A stretch of 33,533 nt of DNA from a virus: positions 1 to 33,533 of the IMG/VR virus record IMGVR_UViG_3300031963_009720. One strand, given 5' to 3'. Each line of letters starts with the position of its first letter. Position 1 is the first letter of the stretch. A model generated the notes under the pieces. That model saw only the letters and a list, made by a program, of their open reading frames with translations. It did not search any database and had not been told where the DNA came from. This document shows positions 14,096 to 25,300 of this stretch, piece after piece. The translations under genes were made by a program, and so were the position numbers.

Positions 14096-17000
14096 ATGCC
14101 TAGCCCATTAGATTACGGTAGTACAGAAGCCTTCAGAAAACGACTTCTAACAAGAAATCTGAGATCATACAAGTTGGCCCCATACGTCGACCCAAATCAG
14201 GTTGCTTACCCAACAGTACTGACTGACCAAGCGGTTGTAGACAGTCAACCAGACCCATCGGGTTATGGATTGGTTGTCTTCAATGACAGAATGGCTAGAT
14301 TCAATGTTTATTCTCCAGATACACCATTCGAATATTCCACAGGAACTGTAATTAAGGAATCAGAGTTTGAACCATATCCAAACTTCAATTCATCATTTTA
14401 TGAACCTGTTGACATATTATTCGATAGAGATCCATTAGGTTCCAATGGTCTTTTGAGTTCAGATTCATTCATTGCCAAGATTGGTGCAACACAACTTAAA
14501 AAACTTTTTGAAGAAAGAATTGCGGTAGAAATATACCAACGAACTGTCGGTAGAGCAAACATTGCGGGGGCGGCAAGTGGTAGTAATCTTTTCGGAGTTC
14601 TAACAAACAGAATTCCTCTTATCGAGCCGAATTATCAAATTACCCAACCGGCAAATCCTTTATTGTCGGCAGTAGATTTAGCCGTGAGATTAGCAGGAAG
14701 TTATATTCCTTTTTCACCAATTCCAGGTTCTTATTGGGACACAGAAATAAGACTTGGACAACCAACAACAATACAACAAATTGAGAAAGCTTTTTCTTTT
14801 GTCACTCAATCAGGTATAGGAAAATTCTTTGCCAGATTACTTGGATCTGCGGATTCAGGTTCTCAAAAGTTCTTAAGTAACACAGGTCCTGGTCAAAAAA
14901 GTGTTCTGTTCAAGAACATTGACATGAACAGGTTCAAACCTGATTATGACAGAAACTTCTTCGATAGATTGGGAGGTGCAATTGTTGGAGGTCAAGCAAA
15001 TAGTTCAAACTATTACGTTGGATCTAGAACCTCGGATCCATCTATGGTGTTTTCACCAATTGGTGATTTACCAACAGACCACTTTGGAAGACCTATACAA
15101 TCCCCTGTTTATGGCCCATCTGAGTTAGCTCAACTATATGAAGGAGTTGAACAGTCACCAGGTTTAGGTCCTGCGGGAGTGCCATATGTAGATGGTGGTG
15201 GTATAGAAGGTGGAATGACTTGGGTGTCACCAAAATACAAAAGGAATGCTGGAAAATACGTAGGTCCTGGTGGTAAGGAAATGGGAGAAGATCCTGATTT
15301 TGACCCCTCTACTTATGACGACTCAAACTCGACAAGATTCAGATTCAGAACAGGATCTATCTTGGACGAAACACAGAGAATTGTAGAAAGTCAGCCAGCG
15401 GGTGCAAAAAGATTTGAACATGTAGGAAATGCCATAGATCAAGTAAGTAAAGTATTCAGTGATGGATACAAAGAAATGACGAAAGGTTCGAGAGTAATTT
15501 CGTATGTAGGTGAAATTGGAAATGAGGTAGGTGCAGAATATTGTAGGGTCTTTACCAAAGATACTCCATTCCTACAGTATAACGATTTACAGAAGACTGA
15601 TGGTATGACAACTGAGGGACGTAGATTCTCTTATTCGGTGTTCGATAAAACATACAACCTGAACATTGCTCCAAACAGAAGAAACGGGGGACAAGACTCA
15701 AGTAATCTTATTGGTGGTGCTAATGGGGCTTATGCAAAGAAATATATGTTCTCGATTGAGAACTTGGCGTGGAGAACATCGAAAATGTTCGAAGATCTTG
15801 CGGATTGTGAGAAAGGGCCTAATGGAGGTAGAGTAATGTGGTTCCCTCCTTATGGTTTAACTGTTAATGAAAATGTAAGTACAGGTTGGAACACATCTGA
15901 GTTCTTAGGAAGACCTGAACCAATTTACACCTATAAATCGACACAAAGAACAGGTACACTCTCGTGGAAGATTATTGTTGACCACCCATCAGTTCTTAAC
16001 GTTATCGTTAACAAAGTATTAAAAGATCAGACGAAGAAGAACATCATTGATGGGTTAATCAATTCATTCATGGCGGGATGTACAAAGTACGACCTTTATG
16101 AACTCGCTAAAAAATATGCAACAATCAATAGATCGGATTTGTATGAGATACAAAGGATGTTGACAAATCCTACTGTTACCAAAGAAGAAATATTAGAGGC
16201 AAATGCTCAATTGAACGTAGGTATACCGGCACCCACAAATAAAACCAATCCTTCACCTGAACAAAAAGACACCACACCAAGTTTAGATCAATACAAAAAC
16301 TCCGCAGTGTATTTTGAAAATGATATCCCTAAAAAAGGGGCTGTTGGAAGTTATGGTGGTTATTATACAACTTATGTTTCTCCAACAAACCAAGCAACAT
16401 ACACAAAAAACGCTACCGGTCCGAACGGAAAAAAAGATACAAGTGCTACCCAACAAGTACAAAACATGTTTAGTAGCGGGGTTATTGAAAGCTTCAAAAA
16501 ATTGAATAATACCTCAACATTCTACAATGAACTCAAGAAGATATTAGATGATGGTTATAGTGTTGTAATAGATATTGAAGGAGGAGCGTCTGCACCTGCA
16601 ACAGCCAATTATAACAACGAATTAGGACAAAGACGAGGTCAATCCTTGGTTGAGTATTACAAAGAGACGGATCTTAAGAAATACATTACAGATAAAAAAA
16701 CATTAACATTTAACATCAGATCAGTAGGTGAGCAAGGAACAACAGATGCTGGAGGTGCACCACAAGCGGGTGTGACTAACGTTCAAACTTTGGGTACAAA
16801 TCAAATCAATTGTACAAGTGGTAAGGGTGACGTTGGTGATAAAGATATCTATACAAGGAACGCAATGGCTTGTAGAAGGGCCAAGATAACAAACATAAGA
16901 GTAGTTCCTAAACCTTCAGATCCACAACAAAACATCACAACAACCCAAACTATATCTGCGGCGGTGCCAGCGGGACAAGCTCCACAGGCAATCCAAGGAT

Positions 17001-18985
17001 CGTCACAAACAAATGTACAGGGACCTGTAGAGACAGTTACCGAGGTTCAACGAGATAATATAACGAAGAGAGTGTTAAGGAAATTCTTAACAGAGTGTGA
17101 TTACTTTGAGGTTATCAAAGAAGAGACACCCATGGTTTATGATAACCTGAAAGACAAATTACAATTCTTTGATCCTGCGTTCCACTCGATGACACCTGAA
17201 GGACTTAACTCAAGATTGACGTTTTTACAACAATGTATGAGACCAGGGGAATCAATTCCTACGATCAAAGAAGTTAATGGTCAAACAACGATACAGTACG
17301 ACCAAGCGATGAATACAGCTTTTGGGGCACCCCCAATCCTCATATTGAGAGTTGGTGATTTTTACAATATTAAAATTGCACCAACAAGTCTAGGAATCAC
17401 GTACGAGCCTCTATTAGATATAAATCCTGAAGGTATTGGAGTTCAACCTATGATTGCTAACATTACCTTAGGATTCAACTTCTTAGGTGGTGCTGGATTA
17501 AAAGAACCTGTTGACAAACTACAAAACGCCCTTTCATTCAATTACTACGCAAATACAGAGATTTACGACGAAAGAGCAGATGCTACCGATATAGAAAGTG
17601 CTCAAGCCCTTGATGCTGAGTTTATTAAATCAGTACAGGCTAATGAGACGTTGAATAACCTTAATGCGGTTAACAGTAATGATGCTTATAACGGAAAAGG
17701 TAATAGTGAAACTATTGGTGTAATAACAAGGAGAGCAATAAACGATTCACAATTAGATACAGGAGATATCAATTACAAAGATATTATGAATGTGCTTTTG
17801 GATTCATCTCAAACATTCTTTACAAACACAATCAATCAGTCTAAGACTATTGTAAGTCAATATGGTGGAGTTATGTTACAACAATGGGGATATCAGAGGT
17901 ATTATATGGAGGGACTTATCAATTCGGATGGAGTTACTGCTAATAACTTAATTGGTAAATCTCAGAATATTGAGAAGAGGATGAATAAGTTTTTCACTGA
18001 TTATGAAACAAGTATTAATAATGGGTCCAATGGTTTTATAAATTACTTAGAAAGTACGAACTTTAACTTCTCTAATAAATTGATAAGGGTTGTTAAGAAA
18101 AATTTTGCTTCTTATATCAACGAAAGAAGATCAAATTATTACAACTCTATCACTAAGATAATACAAGAGACAACACAACAACAATTGAATCTCACTGCTA
18201 TTCTGAACAGACTGAATGTTTTATATCAGGACAGTGGTACGTTCCTATATGATGGTTATGCTCTCCAAAACGGAACAATAAAAATGTATCAATGTGCCTC
18301 TACTACAGAAGTTGACCCATCAAGTCAGAACCCACCAAACACAAATACCTACATAGAAATGCAAAACGACATAACAAAAGTCGCAGTTGCTCTAAAAAGT
18401 TTCAATGAAAAAATTGCAACGGATTATTCTTACAACATAACAGCAGGATCAATCAAAGGTAGTGTAATTAAAAACGGATTAAATAATCAAGGAGGATTAG
18501 AAACCAATGTATTCGAAGCACTTACAAACCCACAAAATCCTGTAGGATCAGGATTCTTTTGGAATGAGAATGGTGTTACAAACAAAATAGGTTACATGAT
18601 TATGAATAATGTGATTCTTGATGATAAGGAATACCAAAACTTCAGATCAAAAATCTTGAACGACATTGTAAACAAAGCAGAGCTTAAAGGGGACGGTAAT
18701 CAAGAAATTGCTAGAGTTTTTGACGACTATTGGAAGGATAAAATAAAACCTTTATATCAAGCAGAAACAAAGGCAACACAGACGTTGATTGAAAAATTCG
18801 AAAAAGAAAAAGTAGCTGACTTTATGAAGTTTACGCCTTATACTAAGAATAAACCAAGGAAGTTCGTGTTCACACAATTGACATCTCCTACAGAAAACCA
18901 AAAAAATTCTATTAAGAACTTAGGGAAGACTGTCAATACAAATACAAGTAATAAAACTTGGAACGACAAAGTTAAATTTAACTAA
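14096..18985 (+). CDS. Giant baseplate hub-like structural protein with OmpA-like domain
   Basis: The 1629-residue protein has several visible regions. Residues about 1-380 are Pro/Gly/Ser-rich (PSPLDYGSTEAFRKRLLTRN). Residues about 480-660 form a conserved block (PFLQYNDLQKT; GGRVMWFPPYGLTVNENVST; GRPEPIYTYKSTQRTGTLSW; DHPSVLNVIVNKVL) typical of large hub proteins related to tube-initiator folds. Residues about 795-935 look like an OmpA C-terminal domain: VVIDIEGGASAPATANYNNE, LGQRRGQSLVEYY and later YTRNAMACRRAKI. Residues about 1060-1160 (ILRVGDFYNIKIAPTSLGIT; DINPEGIGVQPMIANITLGF) are a second hub-barrel block. The tail (1230-1629) is helical. The gene starts a baseplate operon and shares one base with the gp53-like start. 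It is a virion protein, most likely central baseplate; no T4 gene of this size is equivalent, so it may merge several hub or tube-initiator functions (gp48/gp54-like). Confidence 0.75.
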   Translation: MPSPLDYGSTEAFRKRLLTRNLRSYKLAPYVDPNQVAYPTVLTDQAVVDSQPDPSGYGLVVFNDRMARFNVYSPDTPFEYSTGTVIKESEFEPYPNFNSSFYEPVDILFDRDPLGSNGLLSSDSFIAKIGATQLKKLFEERIAVEIYQRTVGRANIAGAASGSNLFGVLTNRIPLIEPNYQITQPANPLLSAVDLAVRLAGSYIPFSPIPGSYWDTEIRLGQPTTIQQIEKAFSFVTQSGIGKFFARLLGSADSGSQKFLSNTGPGQKSVLFKNIDMNRFKPDYDRNFFDRLGGAIVGGQANSSNYYVGSRTSDPSMVFSPIGDLPTDHFGRPIQSPVYGPSELAQLYEGVEQSPGLGPAGVPYVDGGGIEGGMTWVSPKYKRNAGKYVGPGGKEMGEDPDFDPSTYDDSNSTRFRFRTGSILDETQRIVESQPAGAKRFEHVGNAIDQVSKVFSDGYKEMTKGSRVISYVGEIGNEVGAEYCRVFTKDTPFLQYNDLQKTDGMTTEGRRFSYSVFDKTYNLNIAPNRRNGGQDSSNLIGGANGAYAKKYMFSIENLAWRTSKMFEDLADCEKGPNGGRVMWFPPYGLTVNENVSTGWNTSEFLGRPEPIYTYKSTQRTGTLSWKIIVDHPSVLNVIVNKVLKDQTKKNIIDGLINSFMAGCTKYDLYELAKKYATINRSDLYEIQRMLTNPTVTKEEILEANAQLNVGIPAPTNKTNPSPEQKDTTPSLDQYKNSAVYFENDIPKKGAVGSYGGYYTTYVSPTNQATYTKNATGPNGKKDTSATQQVQNMFSSGVIESFKKLNNTSTFYNELKKILDDGYSVVIDIEGGASAPATANYNNELGQRRGQSLVEYYKETDLKKYITDKKTLTFNIRSVGEQGTTDAGGAPQAGVTNVQTLGTNQINCTSGKGDVGDKDIYTRNAMACRRAKITNIRVVPKPSDPQQNITTTQTISAAVPAGQAPQAIQGSSQTNVQGPVETVTEVQRDNITKRVLRKFLTECDYFEVIKEETPMVYDNLKDKLQFFDPAFHSMTPEGLNSRLTFLQQCMRPGESIPTIKEVNGQTTIQYDQAMNTAFGAPPILILRVGDFYNIKIAPTSLGITYEPLLDINPEGIGVQPMIANITLGFNFLGGAGLKEPVDKLQNALSFNYYANTEIYDERADATDIESAQALDAEFIKSVQANETLNNLNAVNSNDAYNGKGNSETIGVITRRAINDSQLDTGDINYKDIMNVLLDSSQTFFTNTINQSKTIVSQYGGVMLQQWGYQRYYMEGLINSDGVTANNLIGKSQNIEKRMNKFFTDYETSINNGSNGFINYLESTNFNFSNKLIRVVKKNFASYINERRSNYYNSITKIIQETTQQQLNLTAILNRLNVLYQDSGTFLYDGYALQNGTIKMYQCASTTEVDPSSQNPPNTNTYIEMQNDITKVAVALKSFNEKIATDYSYNITAGSIKGSVIKNGLNNQGGLETNVFEALTNPQNPVGSGFFWNENGVTNKIGYMIMNNVILDDKEYQNFRSKILNDIVNKAELKGDGNQEIARVFDDYWKDKIKPLYQAETKATQTLIEKFEKEKVADFMKFTPYTKNKPRKFVFTQLTSPTENQKNSIKNLGKTVNTNTSNKTWNDKVKFN

Positions 18986-19308
18986 TGGGAGGGCAGTATT
19001 ATAATAGGTATCAGGAGTTTCTCATCAATGGTGAGCAAACAGTTGTGCCTTTTGTTACAATACCAAATAAACCATCAGATAAGGTTCATATCTATAAGGT
19101 TAATAGAAGTAGACTTGATAAAGTATCTGAGGAATATTATGGGTCACCATATTTCGGATGGTTAATTCTACAAGCCAATCCACAGTTTGGTGGGTTAGAA
19201 CAGAACATTTTTGATGGTGCTTTCTTGGTTGTTCCATACCCATTGATTACTTCACTACAGGATTATAAAGCGGCTTTGGATAACCATTTCTTATATTATG
19301 GCAGGTAA
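18985..19308 (+). CDS. Baseplate wedge protein, gp53/LysM-like
   Basis: The 107-residue product has the LysM-like core of T4 gp53 baseplate proteins: KVHIYKVNRSRLDKVSEEYY followed by GSPYFGWLILQANPQF and ending IFDGAFLVVPYP. The pattern I-Y-x-V-x-x-x-R-L-D-x-[IV]-S-x-x-Y-Y-G-x-x-x-x-x-W-x-I-L-x-A-N is characteristic. T4 gp53 is 196 residues, so only the core is present. It fits between the two giant baseplate genes, with a TAATG junction upstream and an 11-base overlap downstream, so it is tightly coupled to both. Its role is joining wedges to the hub. Confidence 0.8.
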   Translation: MGGQYYNRYQEFLINGEQTVVPFVTIPNKPSDKVHIYKVNRSRLDKVSEEYYGSPYFGWLILQANPQFGGLEQNIFDGAFLVVPYPLITSLQDYKAALDNHFLYYGR

Positions 19309-22300
19309 CAGTATATTCACAGGACAAGACGGAAACATCTATGTTGATTTTGACGTTCAAAACTTTATTGTGGTTGATCCTAATAAGATCGTTGATAAGA
19401 AGGGAAAAATCCAAGAGAGATCGGTTGCCCAAGAAAATCTTGTTATGTATGCCAATTTGGAAACGAAACTTCTCCCGAGAACAAAACTTGCGGTAGGACA
19501 AACTATACAGGATCAGATTACCACTGTTTCAATAGCGGAAATAAATTTCATGAAGCCTGGTGGTCAGAAGTACCTCACAAACGATTATACAAATGAGATT
19601 ACGGGTCAGGGTATTTTGAACAAGGGTACAACCAATAAATCTTCAGCATCATTCACACCATCGACAGGACAAAAACCTTTTGCTAATGTACAAGCTGGTT
19701 TACCAACACAAAATCAAAACGATACTGGACTACTTGGTATAACATCTATAAATTGTAAGATAGATACATCATTCGTTCCACAAGTAACTATTGAGTTAGA
19801 GGATGTACAAGGAAGGGCTTTATTTGAAAAAGGTGATTTATCCCCATACGCAGCATTCTTTCAGTTACCGTATCCGCCATTTTACCTTACACTTAAAGGA
19901 TTCTATGGGCAGGCCATTAGATATCAACTAAATCTAATATCTTTCAATGCTAGGTTTAATACCTATTCAGGTAACTACCAAGTTACTTTACAGTTCTATG
20001 GGTACAAATTCAACATTTTGAATGAGATATCAATACAGTCGATACTGGCAGTACCTCACATGTATTCTACACAATATACAATAAGTAAACCATTATCTGA
20101 CAGTACAAAATCAGCATCACTGACACAGATTGAGGAAGGTGGTACCGCAAAAATACACGAAGTCTATAGGGATTATAAACAGAAGGGATTGATACCAATG
20201 GATTTCCCTGAGTTGGCTGTTGATGAGTTATTGAACAGATTAGAGATGTTTGAAACTAATTTAATGAATTCATGGACCAAGGAAGATGTGTCTTCTTTAA
20301 CAGAAAGTGTGAATTTCAAAAACAGTTTGAATGCCTTTCAAGGTGAAATTCTCACTAACAAAGATTCATGGTTCGAAGTCAATTGTGATAAAGAAAAGGC
20401 GTTGGTGGTTAAGGGAGGGGGAGAGGCTTTATATCCACTGAAAAAGACAGTCAAAGATGGTGCGAATAGTGCTGGTGAAAGTACAAAACAGAAAGCGGAT
20501 GCGAGTTTGAAGGCAAAGGTACAGAGTAATAATGACATACTTGCTAGTAATTCTGTTTTTGGATCGGAAGGAGCTAAGGATAAAAACCTCGAAGTTAAAA
20601 GTACTATCACATATGAAAACATGTTTGTTGAAATTGAACCAAATTCAATAGACTTTGTTGCAACTTTCAAAATAAGAAACAAAACAGATAGAACTCCAAC
20701 CCCATCTGAAGATGCAAACATAAGGTCTCAGATTGCCACTGAGCTGATTTCTAATATAGAATTGTCTGATCAATCACAAGAAAAAAATGACAAGATAAAA
20801 CTCTATGTTTTCGAAGGTAAAAATAGATTCACGGGGTTAATAAATAAAATGTTAGAAACCCTAAACTCTAAGGCTCAAGCAGAAGAAGAAAGAATTACTG
20901 CTGTTTTGGCAGCAAAACTAGAAGACAAGGCACAAGGTATAGGCTTCAGACCATCAATAAGAAATATTATAACAGTTCTGATGGCATCTACCGAAGCTTT
21001 TATCAGAATTATGGATGATGTCCACAAAAAAGCGTGGGACAAAAGAGATGATCCTGACAGAAAAAAAGCCGTGATGAAGTTCCCATCTTCAGACATGAAA
21101 GACAATGTTCCTGTCGATCCGATGGCACTGATGAATAATTCCATTTATGCTAACTCACAACAACCAATATATCCTTGGCCACAATACTTCGTTCAGGATG
21201 ATAAAAATCCTGACAGGTTTGTTATTCAATACCCAGGTGATCGAAGTGTAGTTGATTCTACAAAGGCTTTCGATTATTCAAAATGGCCTGAAGTACAATT
21301 CGTAGAGGAGTTTGTTAAGGCTTCAACAGAAAAAGGACCACAAGTTCAAGACAACACACAGAAAGATAATGAAGATCAGGAGATCAACAGACTAACTCTG
21401 AATGGTATTGAATTCCCACAAACTAATATTCCTTACTTTACAAAAGAGGAAGTTAAGTTCTTCTTCGAAATATGGGAAAGGACATACGTTAACTCACATT
21501 ATAATAGATTCCAAAGAGGAGGTAACGTAAAGGAGATTTATGAAACAATAGGAAGAAACGAAGCTGACAATATTATCACCGCTTTGGGGGTATCGTCGCC
21601 ATTTTTGATTCAGAAACTCAAAAATTACGGATTCAATTTCCAAAACTTCTTAGGAGTTTTATCTCACATTTCTAATCAGGGTACCGGACCATCCATACAA
21701 AAATTGATTCGTGATATTTTTGCAACACCATATATCCAAAATGAAGTTGATAGACCATTCGAAATATATGATTCAAGTACTATAGATGGTGCAAGTTCAA
21801 CAGTCACAAGAGGATTGACACAAACAGATCTAACTAATTTTAACTCTTTAATTAAAACAAACGTCCAACCAGATTTTTGTGACACGTATCCATTTACAAG
21901 CGCGATTTGGAATCAAACAAATTTAGAAACAAGCGCGAAGGCGGCTCAAGGTCTATTCTATAATACTAAGACAACTCTTTTTGTTAATGGTGATAAAAAA
22001 GTTATTTCCAACTACATTGAAAGTACAACGAAAGAAACGATCAGACCTGTCACAAGTTTTGCCTATAAAAACTTCACTCAGCCAGTAGTTCCACAGAACA
22101 ACTTGAATATATTTTATCAATTCAGAGACAAACCTTCACAGTTTTTGTCAACAGAAGGGTATTGTGTTGGATTAAGTGGATCAGGATTTGCAACACAGAC
22201 GACATCAATATTGAATACACCATATTTTGTAAACGCATTACAGAATGGAGTTCAAGAATGGCAGTCAGGTAACAAATACCCATATGTACAAGGAGCATAC

Positions 22301-25300
22301 CTTTTAGTGAATTCTTTACCCTTATCCACATTAAGAGGTACATACAAAAATAAGGGAGAAGTTGAAAGTTTAGACTACATAGCTTCTTCGATAAAAAGAT
22401 TCGGAGGTATACACAAATTACCATATGCGTGGATCCTCAAATTGGGTTCTGTTTATCACAGATATAAAAAATTTGTTAATGACAATGTTGATATTTTAGA
22501 TACATGTTGGAAAGATTTTGATTATGTACAAAACTTTGACCCGATAACATTCAGAGAGGATAAAGTTTATAGCCTTTCTTTTGCTTCTGGTACTACCTCA
22601 CAAGTCTACTTACAAGGATACTATTATAATCCACCCCTTCCACCACCAGCAATATCTTTAAGTTTTACAAGCCAAACTATTCAATCGGGATTTTATCCGA
22701 AACTGATCAATGACATGAACGTTTTCTTGAACGGCAAACCATGTTTTTCAACTTACTCAGATGAGGAGATACAATTATATGTTGATTCAACAATGAGAGT
22801 TGGTAACATAGCGGAATCCAACGTGGATCAAGTTTTCGTTTCGGGTGGTACACCTTTGAACATATTCAGAATGAACCCTTGGACAACAACTATCAAGAAC
22901 ACCTCAACTGGTTCATATTACACGTCACCCTCATTCGGAACAATTTATAATCAAGTACCGTATTCAATATTTGACTCCGTGACAACTCAAGGATCTTATG
23001 TTGCAAACAGAAATATTTTGAGTAATCCTGCAATATACAACGGATCAGTAAGATGTTTTTGGGGGGCTTCTAATTACGGATATTTTGATGTAACTAGAAA
23101 TCCGAAACCTAACCCATCAGAATATATTACATTAGTAGAACCTGAAGGTGAGGTTTATCCTATGAGTTTAGGATTTGGATATTCTAGTATTGAAGACATT
23201 TTTGCGGTTTTCAATAAGGAACAACTGGACGTGATGGAGCAGAAGTTCTTGGACTTCAGTAGATCCGTATATGACATCAACCCTAAAGTTGGGCCTGGAC
23301 AACCACAGATAACAATCAATGTTGATACAAATGATCCGAATAGATATTTGAAAAACTTTCAGTTGATGGTGAGAGAATTTTTCGAAATCAATGCACCACA
23401 GGCTGGACAAAGTACACAGGATTACCTCAAGAGTGCCATCAGTCAACAATTTGGTAACATCATAACAATCCTGAATAATTTCATGGAATATGATGTTGTG
23501 GTTAAGATGGGTAATCCATCTAACTACAATAGGAAATTGTTCGATAGTTTTAACCCTGACTACGAAACAGGATATGAGTTTGTTGACAACACAACCTCAC
23601 AAACAAATACAACCGTCGGATTTAAATTGGTGGACCCGTTCAAGTTTGAAACATACATTCCTGGAACTCTACCAACCAGTGGAGGGACAACCACACTCGC
23701 CGCATCATACCAAACAAACACTGAAGCATGGAAAGAACTGTTGACACAGATGGGACCATCTACAATCCCAAGAATGATACCCACAAGTAACGGTTCTTAC
23801 ATAACGGATTTCTTTGTTGATAATAATATTAGATTCAATAAGAATAACGTACAAATTTGTGCTCCCCTAATTAGGATATATGCAACTCAAAAACTTAAGA
23901 ATCCATCACTCAATGGAGAAAGTTTCAAAAACTTAGTTCAAAACTATTCTGAACAAATGTTGGAGTATCATGAAAACGTATTCAATAATTTATTCCAAAA
24001 TCTTCAGAAAGGTTTACCAAGTGTTTCATATCCTGTTGAGGGTAAGATAACTAGTGCAATCACAGGGGATTTGATCAAGGCTCAATTATATGAGAACTTC
24101 AAAGCAATCAATGACAAATGGATTGCAGGAAACGCCTACAATGAAGAGACACTTCTTCAAGATTTCTTATTTGTTGACAGAGCATCTAGGAACGTTGGAG
24201 ACAGTATATTGGTAGATATTTTTTCAGTTAAGAATAGATTGAGAAACTTAAATGTGGATGCGAGTGTTTACACCATGATATCAGGAATATTGGTTGAAAA
24301 CAATTTCTCTGTAATGCCACTACCGGCATATGTAAACTTCTATAATATTCAGACACCTGATGGAAAAAATCCTGTCCCTAAGACTGAGAACTCCGCAGAT
24401 TTTGCGAACAATCTTTGGGGGACATTCTTAAGTGTTGATTATAGAAACTCTCAACCTAAGTTGGTATGTTTCTATTCTGAGAAACCTTCCAACTATCCCG
24501 ATTTAGGTAGAAACCAAGACTTCAGATACAAAAACGACGGATTCAATTGTAACAGTGTAACCAGTAACCCACTTATCACAAATGATGGAGATAAAACTAA
24601 CTACGCTTTATCAAACAGATGTGTTGGATTCAATGTTGATATGGGTATCAGAAATCAAAACGTTTTCACATCTTTTTCTGTATCACAAGATATTGGTAAG
24701 GCAACTTCTGAAAGTTTGATTGCCGTAAACAACTTGGCAAACCAAGCCTCAGGTAGGGACGTTGCATCTTCGAATGTGTCATTACTCAACATATACAATG
24801 AGAGAAGTTATGCTTGTAATGTTGTTAGTTTAGGTAACGCATTGATACAACCAACAATGTATTTCTGTTTGAATCACGTTCCCATGTTCAATGGGGCATA
24901 TTTGATTACATCAGTTGAACATACGATTACACCAGGTGTTTTCCAAACATCCTTCACTGGAGTTAGACAACGTGTATTTGCAAGTATCAGACCGAATAAC
25001 TATCTAATAAGTTTGAATAAGAACTTGTTACAAAAGTTGGTAACCACAGACTTGAAAACAGCCACAGTTAAACCTAACGTGGGTGATATCAATCAAACAA
25101 GTAAGAAAGCCAACGATGCTCAAAACAGTTGCCAAGAATCTGTAACATCAGGAGTTACAAGATACCAAAAGGGTTACACTGCAATTGCAGCAAATGAGAC
25201 TACGGTTACCTTACAATCTTTTGTTAGTGCCCTTAGTACAAATTTACAAAGTTCGTCTTCAGACCAAAAACTTAGATCACAACTTGCGATGGCGGTTTTC

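Noticed and set aside
20338-20721. 127-residue minus-strand frame within the giant baseplate gene
   Set aside because: Antisense to a long continuous gene with no start context; composition is typical of reverse-frame shadows.
22122-22424. 100-residue minus-strand frame
   Set aside because: It lies inside the 2357-residue baseplate gene, with no independent evidence.
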